From Desulfogranum japonicum DSM 18378 (lineage in GTDB: Bacteria; Desulfobacterota; Desulfobulbia; Desulfobulbales; Desulfobulbaceae): a stretch of DNA of 64,000 nt. Location: contig NZ_KE386995.1 of NCBI RefSeq assembly GCF_000429945.1, positions 90,862-154,861 of the forward strand, given 5' to 3'. Position 1 is the stretch's first letter, and the number at the start of each line of letters is the position of its first letter. Positions 10,861 through 18,683 of the stretch are shown one piece after another. The position numbers were made by a program, and so were the translations under genes. The notes below the pieces were generated by a model that worked only from the letters and a program-made list of their open reading frames with translations, made no database searches and had not been told where the DNA came from.

Positions 10861-11505
10861 AGTTTCTCTCCGGTGATCCCATTATGGATGAGGTTCAGTG
10901 AAAAACAAGCTGTTTTTCCCATGCTATCATATTAAGGTAATTGTGTGAAGATTCATTCATAACCTAATATTCATATGCGTTAATATGTGTACATTTTACG
11001 TAGTGGCTATTTGCCGATTGATCTGTTACTGGAAGGTTATACAGAAAAAGCAATAGAAAGGCATGTCGGGACAAAAGAAAATGTTCTTTATGAAAGTATG
11101 ACTTACTGGTAAATACAAAGAAGCATTGTAGGGTCGCGGAAAATAATACATATCCAAAAATTGCGCAGGATATCGGTTTGGTAACGTCGTAGCTTCAATG
11201 GTCCCATACTGGCCGTATTGAGCCATTGACGCTACGGCGTTACCGAGTTGAGAGACAAGCAAGATTGGATACTTTATTTTTTCCGTGTCCCTTAACAAAA
11301 GAATATGCAATGTAATTACCCCGAGTGCATCTGCTCTGTAGTCATCTTGGCTTATGTATGATCCCATACGCTTACGCCAGCCTGCTTGCGCAAACTTCAA
11401 ACACCCTATAATACGTTTTAATTACAGGGAAATTGTCAAGTCTAGCCGCTTCTCCTCTGGGTAGTTACTCACGTAACTATGTACACTATAAACAAAGAGT
11501 AGCCA
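10861..11505. other. Divergent intergenic region (645 bases)
   Basis: Lies between two divergent genes and must hold both promoters; no confident promoter could be assigned. It contains full-length element A2 (11131-11291, reverse orientation). Open frames here are only the read-through of that repeat. Confidence 0.5.
11131..11291 (-). repeat. Repeat family A, copy 2 (161 bp, reverse orientation)
   Basis: The reverse complement matches the copy at 59575 almost base for base, including ATCCAATCTTGCTTGTCTCT, the centre CTCAATACGGCCAGTATGG and CCGATATCCT. Ends are GGGTCGCGG and CCGTGTCCC. Flanks are TGTA on the left and TTAA on the right, so no exact target duplication. Confidence 0.85.
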
Positions 11506-11931
11506 ATGAGTCATGTCTTTACATACGGTTCTTTGATGTTCCCCCAGGTCTGGAATCGTGTGGTACAGGGAAGGTACAATGCCCAACGGGTAGCATTGAG
11601 AGGTTTTGAGCGAAAATGTGTCAAAGGAGAAGAATATCCCGTCATTCATCCTGTTGATGATACCTGGTCGTTAGTACAAGGGGTGCTGTATAGAGATGTT
11701 GGTGAAGAGGATTTACAGCGCCTGGATGTCTTTGAGGGCGAGTATTATCAACGGCAGACCAGGATGGTTATGTCAGAAGGTGGATATGTGGAGCCCGCGG
11801 AAGTATACGTGGTGCACGAGGATTTCACCCATATAATCGATCACAGGCCATGGGATGTGGAGCGTTTCAAGGAACATGGGATACAAAAATTCTTGCAGCT
11901 GTATGTAGGATTTGAACGTAACAATTCATAG
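11506..11931 (+). CDS. Gamma-glutamylcyclotransferase / AIG2-like family protein
   Basis: 141 residues, one domain of the GGCT-like fold. The N-terminal substrate loop VFTYGSLMFPQVW has the YGSL motif, and LDVFEGEYYQR carries the conserved acidic residue used as general acid/base in this family. Members cyclise gamma-glutamyl-amine derivatives or remove gamma-glutamyl groups; the substrate cannot be told from sequence. Weak ribosome binding site (AAAGAG). Single gene; a family B repeat follows its stop by 2 bases. Confidence 0.82.
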   Translation: MSHVFTYGSLMFPQVWNRVVQGRYNAQRVALRGFERKCVKGEEYPVIHPVDDTWSLVQGVLYRDVGEEDLQRLDVFEGEYYQRQTRMVMSEGGYVEPAEVYVVHEDFTHIIDHRPWDVERFKEHGIQKFLQLYVGFERNNS

Positions 11932-11932
11932 G

Positions 11933-12080
11933 GGAGTCGGATCAGCTTGAAACTCCACAGTGAATTGGTTACAGGGTACCTGAAGTTATCACAAGCAGGT
12001 AGGTACAGCGTATTGGATTATTATAGGTAAGCCCGGTCGATCGTGGAAAGATCAGGCGCGCTGTGAGCAGCTACTGTTAA
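11933..12080 (+). repeat. Repeat family B, copy 2 (about 148 bp)
   Basis: Aligns end to end with 3289-3433, including the identical block ATCAGGCGCGCTGTGAGCAG. It fills exactly the convergent gap between the GGCT-like gene and lolD. Its terminal TTAA includes the stop codon of lolD (12077-12079, minus strand). Confidence 0.7.
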
Positions 12081-12754
12081 ACAAGATGACCACTCTCCAG
12101 GGTGAGCGTACGGTCAAGGGCCTGGGCCAATTCCATGTTGTGGGTTACCATCAGCACGGATAGGTCAAAGCTGTCTGAGAGTTCCTGGAGGAGTTCAAAA
12201 ACCATCTGTCCACTGCCTGCATCCAGGTTACCGGTGGGTTCATCAGCCAGGAGTAATGCCGGCTGGAGGATGAGAGCCCTGGCCAGTGCTATGCGTTGCT
12301 GCTCTCCGCCAGAGAGTTCTCCACTTCGATGATCAGCCCTTTTTGCCAGTTGTATCCTTTGCAAAAGTTCCATTGCTCTATCTCTGAGAATCGCTTTATT
12401 CTGTCCCTGGATAAGCCCCGGCATCATGATATTTTCAAGCGCTGTGAATTCGGGCAAAAGGTGATGAAACTGGAAGATGAAGCCGATGTTGCTGTTGCGA
12501 TGTGCTGCCAGAGACGCCTCTGGTTGCTGATGGAGTTCCTGCCCTTTAAACAGTATACTTCCGTGATCTGCTGTATCAAGGGTTCCCAGGATTTGCAGCA
12601 AAGTGGTTTTGCCTGACCCCGAAGCGCCGACAATGGCAACCATTTCACGTTTCAGAAGCGTGAGGTTTACTCCATTGAGTACCGTGATGATGTTGTCACC
12701 GTTGCGGTATGATTTAGAAACCTCTGTGGCCTGAAGGAGTGTGTTGCTATTCAT
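12077..12754 (-). CDS. lolD: Lipoprotein-releasing ABC transporter ATP-binding protein LolD
   Basis: ATPase of the Lol complex, which detaches outer-membrane lipoproteins from the inner membrane. 225 residues. Walker A GASGSGKTT, Q-loop FIFQFHHLLPEFTALEN (LLPEF is typical of the LolD/MacB family), signature LSGGEQQRIALARAL, Walker B LLLADEPTGNLD and the switch His in MVTHNMELA. It overlaps the end of lolC by 8 bases on the same strand, so the two are co-translated. Its stop codon falls in the end of a family B repeat. Confidence 0.94.
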   Translation of the reverse strand: MNSNTLLQATEVSKSYRNGDNIITVLNGVNLTLLKREMVAIVGASGSGKTTLLQILGTLDTADHGSILFKGQELHQQPEASLAAHRNSNIGFIFQFHHLLPEFTALENIMMPGLIQGQNKAILRDRAMELLQRIQLAKRADHRSGELSGGEQQRIALARALILQPALLLADEPTGNLDAGSGQMVFELLQELSDSFDLSVLMVTHNMELAQALDRTLTLESGHLV

Positions 12755-13973
12755 AGGTCAATGCCTCTGCAGGGCGTACCTGCGATGCTTTCCAGGAAGG
12801 ATAAAGAGTCGCCAGCAAGGTGATCAGCATGGCGGATAGGGCTATCAGGCTCACGTCAAAGGGAACAACCTTTATAGGCAGAGTAGACATGGGATACACA
12901 TTGCTGGGTAGTTCAATGAACTTATATCGCTTGAGAAGAGCACACAGGCCCAGGCCGCTCAATACCCCAAGAGTTGTACCGCAAATGCCGATCACCATGC
13001 CCTGATAAAAGAAAATACGCATAATGGAGCGGGTTGTTGCTCCCATGGATTTAAGGATGGCAATATCGCGATTCTTTTCCATGACCACCATAATCAATGC
13101 GCTGATGATATTGAGTGCGGCAACCAGGATGATCAAATCTAACGCAATGAAGATGCCAGCCTTTTCTAATTTAAGAGCAGCAAACAGATTCTGGTTTATA
13201 CGCATCCAGTCCCGTACACTATAACTGGCTCCCAGAGCAGATCCAATGGCTGCTGCAGTCTGGTCGGCTCGGTCAACGTCACGGACCTTGACCTCGATGC
13301 CATGGGCTCCATTGTCAATGCCTGCCAGGGTGCGGGCTGTGGTAATATTGGTAAATCCCATGGTGGAGTCATATTCAAACATGCCTGTTTCGAAAATTCC
13401 GGTAATCAGACAGGTCTTTATCTTTGGGAGCACCCCCATGGGAGACAACGGACCATTGGGCGAAATAAGGCGTAGCTTGTCTCCGGGCATCACGCGCAGT
13501 CTGCGGGCTAATTCTTTGCCAATGATGATTGCGGGAAAGTCCAGATTTTTATCAAGGTCTTTTAGATGACCATGCTTCATGACCTGGTCAATGGTAATGA
13601 CGTTGACTGCTGAGGCGGGATCGATACCACGCAACACCATTCCACTGGAACCTGCCTGGGAATTGACCAAAACCTGCCCGTAGACATAGGGTGTGGCGGC
13701 AATAACTCCGTCTGTTTTTTCAATGGTACTGATGGCCTTTTCCGGCTCTGCAATGGTACCATGATAGGATTGAACCAACACATGGGCATTGAGGCCGATT
13801 ATCTGATCACGCAGTCCCTCTGTAAAGCCGGTATAGACGCTGAGAACAACTATCAGCGCCAGTACTCCCACTGCAACGCCAAGAACGGATATGACAGTGA
13901 TCAGAGAGATGAATTTTTGTTTTCTTTTGGCCCGCAGATACCGCCTGCTGACAAACCATTCAAAAGAGGCCAT
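12747..13973 (-). CDS. lolC: Lipoprotein-releasing ABC transporter permease LolC/LolE family
   Basis: Inner-membrane permease of the Lol system. 408 residues in the FtsX/MacB arrangement: the N-terminal FEWFVSRRYLRAKRKQKFIS with the first helix (SVLGVAVGVLALIVVLSVY), a large periplasmic domain (about 50-265), then three C-terminal helices. The family-typical MVVMEKNRDIAILKSMGATTRSI lies between them. Only one permease gene is present, so it may act as a homodimer (LolF-like) unless a second copy lies elsewhere. Upstream on the same strand is lysS, an order (lysS-lolC-lolD) common in Desulfobacterota. Confidence 0.93.
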   Translation of the reverse strand: MASFEWFVSRRYLRAKRKQKFISLITVISVLGVAVGVLALIVVLSVYTGFTEGLRDQIIGLNAHVLVQSYHGTIAEPEKAISTIEKTDGVIAATPYVYGQVLVNSQAGSSGMVLRGIDPASAVNVITIDQVMKHGHLKDLDKNLDFPAIIIGKELARRLRVMPGDKLRLISPNGPLSPMGVLPKIKTCLITGIFETGMFEYDSTMGFTNITTARTLAGIDNGAHGIEVKVRDVDRADQTAAAIGSALGASYSVRDWMRINQNLFAALKLEKAGIFIALDLIILVAALNIISALIMVVMEKNRDIAILKSMGATTRSIMRIFFYQGMVIGICGTTLGVLSGLGLCALLKRYKFIELPSNVYPMSTLPIKVVPFDVSLIALSAMLITLLATLYPSWKASQVRPAEALTYE

Positions 13974-14202
13974 TATTGCTGCCCTGGAAGGAGGAAGTGA
14001 TCTTTAAAAACACATGCTTCGGAGAACGTGTTTTGTGAACTTTATATCTGCTGTATTGTAAATGGAAGGGACAATACACTCGTAATGTGTGTATTGTCCC
14101 AAAGGACTTGGAGTCTGTCGGAGAAGTTTTTTCATCATTGGTGTTCTTTTCAGAAGCAATGCCAATTCTCGGAGGCCTCCTGGCTCGGTTTTGAAATGCG
14201 GC
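13974..14202 (-). other. lysS-lolC spacer with stacked hairpins
   Basis: GGGACAATACAC (14068-14079) pairs perfectly with GTGTATTGTCCC (14089-14100). A shorter stem near 14009-14035 (AAAACAC with GTGTTTT), read on the minus strand, ends in TTTTTAAA and may be a weak terminator after lysS. A family D repeat lies at 14109-14181. Confidence 0.5.
14109..14181. repeat. Repeat family D, copy 2
   Basis: GGAGTCTGTCGGAGAAG at the left and ATTCTCGGAGGCCTCC at the right form an imperfect long stem around a 40-base loop. The left arm matches 9125-9140 and the right arm matches 35100-35125. Confidence 0.5.
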
Positions 14203-15690
14203 TTAGTCTCGAGCTTCCGGTTTGAGATGTGGAAAAAGAATGACGTCGCGAATAGAAGGTGCATCGGTGAGAAGCATTACCAGGCGATCGATGCCTATAC
14301 CCTCGCCAGCAGCTGAAGGCATGCCATACTCGAGAGCCCGAACATAATCGCGGTCAAGAACAGGATGAATTTCTTCATCATCACCACGTTCGTTGATTTG
14401 CTTTTCAAAACGTTGGAACTGATCCACAGGGTCGTTCAATTCGCTGAATGCGTTTGCTATCTCCCTTCCGGTGATAAACAGCTCAAAACGGTCAGTGACA
14501 CTGGGGTCTTCTTCATTTCTTCTGGCCAAAGGCGATACTTCAGTGGGGTAAGAGGTGATGAAGGTGGGATCGATCAGCTTCTCTTCAACAAGTAGCTCAA
14601 AAAGCTCGGTTTTTGCTTTACCAATGCCTGCTTCAGGCTGCAGTTCGATGCCTTTTTCTTTAACCAGTTCAAAAACCTTCGCATCATCGGCAAGGATGGC
14701 CGGATCCACTTTACCTATTTCAACCAGTGCCTGATCCATTGTCAACCGTTTCCAGGGTGGGGCGAGGTTGACTGCTGTCCCCTGATAAGTAATTTCCATG
14801 GAGCCGGTAACCTCAGCAGACAACCAGGAAACCATTTCCTCGGTCAGGTCCATGAGGTCATGGTAGGTGGCGTAGGCCTGATAGAATTCCAGCATGGTAA
14901 ACTCGGGATTATGCCGGGTTGAGAGTCCCTCGTTTCGAAAGTTTCTATTAATTTCGAAAACACGTTCAAAACCACCAACCAGAAGCCTTTTCAAATACAG
15001 CTCAGGTGCAATGCGCAGATAGAGATCCATATCCAGGGCATTGTGATGTGTTTTAAACGGCTTGGCGGTCGCACCTCCGGGGATGGGTTGCATCATTGGT
15101 GTTTCCACTTCCATGAAACCGCGATTATTGAGAAATTCACGAACCAGCCGAATGATTTCAACACGTTTTTGAAAGGTTTCCCTGGTTTCGGGATTCACGA
15201 TCAGATCCAGATAGCGCTGACGATATCTGGTCTCCACATCTGTGAGACCATGAAACTTTTCAGGCAGAGGCCGCAGGGATTTGGTAATCATGGCCAGTTC
15301 GCGGGCTTCAATGGAAGTCTCGCCAGTTTTGGTTTTGAACAGTTTGCCCACAACCCCTACGATATCGCCCACGTCCCATTTCTTAAACAGGGCAAAGTTT
15401 TCGTCTCCCAGCAGGTCTTTGCGGGCATATATCTGTATGCGTCCTGAGCTGTCCTGGAGATGAAAGAAGGCTGCCTTGCCAAACTTTCGCATGGACATGA
15501 TGCGGCCGGCCAGACGATAGGTTTTACCGCTTTCGTCGTGGGCCTCAGGGCTCAGGTGCTCCCCTTGCGGCAGTATTGCAGCAATATGATGGGGATTTGT
15601 AAAACTGTTGCTGAAAAGCTTAACGCCTGCTTCTGCAAGTGTTTCTGCTTTTTCTCGTCGTTGTTTGAGCAGGTTACTTGTTTTTTCCAT
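14203..15690 (-). CDS. lysS: Lysyl-tRNA synthetase, class II
   Basis: Charges tRNA-Lys. 495 residues. N-terminal OB-fold anticodon-binding domain (about 50-170), then the class II catalytic core: motif 2 FRNEGLSTRHNPEFTMLEFY and motif 3 GIGIDRLVMLLTD. The ATG at 15690 (MEKTSNLLKQRREKA) is the family-consistent start. The frame stays open another 71 codons upstream through the end of the neighbouring methyltransferase gene, but that part has no homologous look. No strong SD is visible. The C terminus ILFPHLKPEARD is typical. Confidence 0.96.
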   Translation of the reverse strand: MEKTSNLLKQRREKAETLAEAGVKLFSNSFTNPHHIAAILPQGEHLSPEAHDESGKTYRLAGRIMSMRKFGKAAFFHLQDSSGRIQIYARKDLLGDENFALFKKWDVGDIVGVVGKLFKTKTGETSIEARELAMITKSLRPLPEKFHGLTDVETRYRQRYLDLIVNPETRETFQKRVEIIRLVREFLNNRGFMEVETPMMQPIPGGATAKPFKTHHNALDMDLYLRIAPELYLKRLLVGGFERVFEINRNFRNEGLSTRHNPEFTMLEFYQAYATYHDLMDLTEEMVSWLSAEVTGSMEITYQGTAVNLAPPWKRLTMDQALVEIGKVDPAILADDAKVFELVKEKGIELQPEAGIGKAKTELFELLVEEKLIDPTFITSYPTEVSPLARRNEEDPSVTDRFELFITGREIANAFSELNDPVDQFQRFEKQINERGDDEEIHPVLDRDYVRALEYGMPSAAGEGIGIDRLVMLLTDAPSIRDVILFPHLKPEARD

Positions 15691-15769
15691 CAGAATAAAA
15701 TAGTGGATCGTTGGGAATATGTATGGAGTATATAAAAAGCAGTATACATAGTGCGTCAACAGGCAGATG

Positions 15770-17053
15770 TCAATTTTTTTCCAGAACTGCCACCGATTCG
15801 ATATGGTGGGTCTGAGGAAACATGTCCACCGGAAAAATGTCCCTGCAATGATACCCGGATGTCGTGAGTACCGCCAGGTCCCTTGAAAGTGTGGCCGGAT
15901 CACATGAAATGTAGATTATGCAAGCAGCATTGCCTTGTGCCAATGTGTGCGCATTTTCTTTGCCAAGCCCTTGTCTTGGAGGATCCAAGACAATTGCGTC
16001 ATAGTTGGTGTGTTGTTTTGTCTGTAAAAAACTGACAACATTTTTGGCTGTAAATTTACATGATTCATCGCACTGCATAAGCTGGGCATTGGTCTGGGCC
16101 CACCCTGTACTATGCCTGTTATGCTCCACACCGTGCACGTTGCAGCCGGCAAGGGTAAGGGGGATGGAAAAATTTCCTGTGCCGCAAAAGAGGTCCAGAA
16201 GGGTACCTGGCTGTTTTTGACGGAGAATATTGACAATCAGGTTAACCATGTGCTCATTCTGGGATGCGTTAACCTGGAAAAAACAGTTGTGGTCCCAGTA
16301 AAGGGTGTAGCTGAGAGTATCAAGACGAAATTTCTGCCCCATTCGCAGGGCGCCTTTGTGAATGTCTCCATCCTTGGGCCGTTTTTTGGAGAAGACATGA
16401 TCGGTGATTGTCTGCAGTGAATGGAGTTGTTTCCTTGCTGTTATTTCCCGGCCAAAATCAACAACCATGCAGATGTCGCCATTTTCGGGGGACTGTATGA
16501 TTTCAACTGCTCTGCATGTAGAGAGAACCTGCCTGCATTCTCCGTTGTGCAGGAGTTTATCCAGTGCCTGGTTGATACCAGATGGTGCCAGCGGGCAGGC
16601 GGTAATGGGAACAATCCGGTTGCTGGAACAGCGGTGGAACCCTATATCACCCTGTTGGCTGCAATGCAGGCGTATTTTATTACGATATCCGTATGGTAAA
16701 GGAGATGGAAGTGTCGGGTGTACAGTTATAGCGGTCGTCTGGATACCCGCCCGTGTCAGGCTTTCCAGGAGAATTTCTCGTTTGATCCGTAGTTGCTCGT
16801 TATATTCCGCATGCTGTAGACTGCATCCCCCGCAGATTGTGAAATAAGGGCAGGGCGGCTCTTTTCGTAATGGCGAAGGATGGCTGATGGAGATGGGGTC
16901 TGCTGTTATGTGTCCCCGGAATCGTTTTGTTTCCCGGATATGTACCTGTTCACCGGGCAAAACATGGGGGACCATGGCTACCATACCGTCCTTAAGGTAG
17001 CCTAAACCTTTGCCACCTGTTATAATTTTTTCTATCTTGATGTGATATTCCAT
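15770..17053 (-). CDS. rlmD: 23S rRNA (uracil-C5)-methyltransferase, RlmD/RumA-type
   Basis: SAM-dependent m5U methyltransferase of the TrmA/RlmD family. 427 residues: N-terminal TRAM domain (about 1-55), then an iron-sulfur cluster motif C-x5-C-x2-C (CPYFTICGGC) with a later Cys in ITACPL. This cluster argues for RlmD/RlmCD rather than TrmA. Catalytic domain: FFQVN, LLDLFCGTGNFSIPL, LDPPRQG and the nucleophile Cys in YISCDPATLSRDL. The ATG at 17053 is preferred to 17059 because GAGG lies 6 bases ahead of it. The exact target uridine is not decidable. Divergent from the regulator at 17130. Confidence 0.88.
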   Translation of the reverse strand: MEYHIKIEKIITGGKGLGYLKDGMVAMVPHVLPGEQVHIRETKRFRGHITADPISISHPSPLRKEPPCPYFTICGGCSLQHAEYNEQLRIKREILLESLTRAGIQTTAITVHPTLPSPLPYGYRNKIRLHCSQQGDIGFHRCSSNRIVPITACPLAPSGINQALDKLLHNGECRQVLSTCRAVEIIQSPENGDICMVVDFGREITARKQLHSLQTITDHVFSKKRPKDGDIHKGALRMGQKFRLDTLSYTLYWDHNCFFQVNASQNEHMVNLIVNILRQKQPGTLLDLFCGTGNFSIPLTLAGCNVHGVEHNRHSTGWAQTNAQLMQCDESCKFTAKNVVSFLQTKQHTNYDAIVLDPPRQGLGKENAHTLAQGNAACIIYISCDPATLSRDLAVLTTSGYHCRDIFPVDMFPQTHHIESVAVLEKN

Positions 17054-17129
17054 GTGCATCCTCTACTGAATTCTTTCTCTCAGCCTGTTTAACAGGTTAG
17101 AGAGGGGAAAGGAAAAGAAAAAACATACC

Positions 17130-18491
17130 ATGAGTCAGGCTGTAGAACCAAAGGTTAAAGTGCTGGTTGTTGATGATGAACAGGTACACCGTTTCATGCT
17201 TACCTCCCTTTTCAAAGACTGGGGCTGGGAGAGTGAAGAGGCTGATGACGGAATTACAGCTGTGGCAGCTGTTGAGGAGGGGCCTTTTGATGCTATTTTG
17301 ATGGATGTGCGCATGACCAATATGGACGGTATGGAGGCTTTGAAGCGCATTCACACGATTAATCCGGCCATTCCTGTGGTTATTATGACTGCCTTTTCCT
17401 CCATTGATTCTGCTGTGGCTGCCATGAAAGAGGGTGCCCATGATTACCTGACCAAACCCTTGGATTTTGATAAATTACGTCGAACTCTCGAAATCGCCAT
17501 GGGGCACAGGCAGCAGGTTGAGGAAGACACGGCTGTGGGACATCCCTTTGGAGAAGAAAACAGCAGGATTATCGGGCGCTCCCAGGTTATGCAGGATTTG
17601 TGGACAATGATTATGCAGGTTGCGCCCACAGAAGCCACTGTGCTTATACATGGCGAGTCCGGAACTGGAAAGGAACTTGTGGCTGCGGCCCTGCATCATA
17701 ACAGTCTGCGTAACACTGGACCTCTGGTCAAGGTTAACTGCGCAGCTTTGGCTGAAACATTGTTGGAATCAGAACTGTTTGGCCATGAGCGTGGTGCTTT
17801 TACCGGTGCTGATAGAAGAAGGGAGGGGCGTTTTATACAGGCCCAGGGCGGCTCTTTGTTCCTGGATGAAATTGGAGAAACTTCCCAGGCCATGCAGGTT
17901 AAATTGTTACGTGTTTTGCAGGAACATGAGCTGCAGCGAGTCGGTGGTCAGGAGACCGTGAATGTGGATGTCCGAATTATAACGGCAACCAACAGAAGAC
18001 TGGAAGATGAAGTTGCAGCCGGCAGATTTCGTGAAGATTTGTACTATCGTCTGAATGTAGTCGTGTTGAAAGTACCTCCACTAAGGGAACGACACGGAGA
18101 TATTCCCTTGTTGACGGAATATTTTTTGCATAAATTCGCCGCAAAGAATGGTCGACAGGTGAGTGGCGTAACGCCAGAATGCATGGATGTGCTTAACCGA
18201 TATCCCTGGCCGGGAAATGTTCGTGAATTGGAAAATTCCCTGGAACGTGGGGTGATTCTCATGCGTGGTGAATATCTGGAGACCGCAGGCCTCCCTGAAG
18301 CTATTCAAAGGTGGGCTGGGACCAACGAGCCGCAAGAGGTGGAACGCCCAGCAACATTGAAAGAAGCTGAAAAGGCACTCATTCTTAAAACCCTGGAAGA
18401 AACCGGCGGTAACCGCAGTGAAACTGCACGGCGTCTGCAGATAACCAGAAAGACGCTGTTAAATAAGTTGAAAAGCTATGATATTACATAG
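17130..18491 (+). CDS. NtrC-family sigma-54-dependent response regulator
   Basis: 453 residues. Receiver domain 1-120 with phosphoacceptor D59 (LMDVRM) and the conserved Lys in YLTKPLD. AAA+ domain with Walker A GESGTGKE at about 175, the sigma-54 contact loop GAFTGA at 222 and Walker B SLFLDEIG. C-terminal Fis-type helix-turn-helix (GGNRSETARRLQITRKTLLN). All residues needed for sigma-54 activation are present. It resembles ZraR/HydG and AtoC. No histidine kinase gene adjoins it; the next gene is a GGDEF protein, so its partner must be elsewhere. Short leader after the divergent rlmD-like gene. Confidence 0.93.
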   Translation: MSQAVEPKVKVLVVDDEQVHRFMLTSLFKDWGWESEEADDGITAVAAVEEGPFDAILMDVRMTNMDGMEALKRIHTINPAIPVVIMTAFSSIDSAVAAMKEGAHDYLTKPLDFDKLRRTLEIAMGHRQQVEEDTAVGHPFGEENSRIIGRSQVMQDLWTMIMQVAPTEATVLIHGESGTGKELVAAALHHNSLRNTGPLVKVNCAALAETLLESELFGHERGAFTGADRRREGRFIQAQGGSLFLDEIGETSQAMQVKLLRVLQEHELQRVGGQETVNVDVRIITATNRRLEDEVAAGRFREDLYYRLNVVVLKVPPLRERHGDIPLLTEYFLHKFAAKNGRQVSGVTPECMDVLNRYPWPGNVRELENSLERGVILMRGEYLETAGLPEAIQRWAGTNEPQEVERPATLKEAEKALILKTLEETGGNRSETARRLQITRKTLLNKLKSYDIT

Positions 18492-18683
18492 TGGCTTGTC
18501 CAGAACTTTTGGGTTTTACCCACTTTTAGGCAGGCAAAGAATGAGAATCCGGAAAGATCATTTCTGCACAGGGGCAGGTTTATTGCGTATCTGGTCGTAT
18601 CCATGTTCTCTGAACAGCAGGTGTCGTAGCTGGCTATATTTTGTATTTACTTGAAAAAAATCTCTTTTTGTCTGTTGAGGATC

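Noticed and set aside
11026..11400. Minus-strand frame of 124 codons between the GGDEF and GGCT-like genes
   Set aside because: It is read-through of repeat element A2; the same peptide fragments appear wherever family A occurs (for example near 5600 and 38990).
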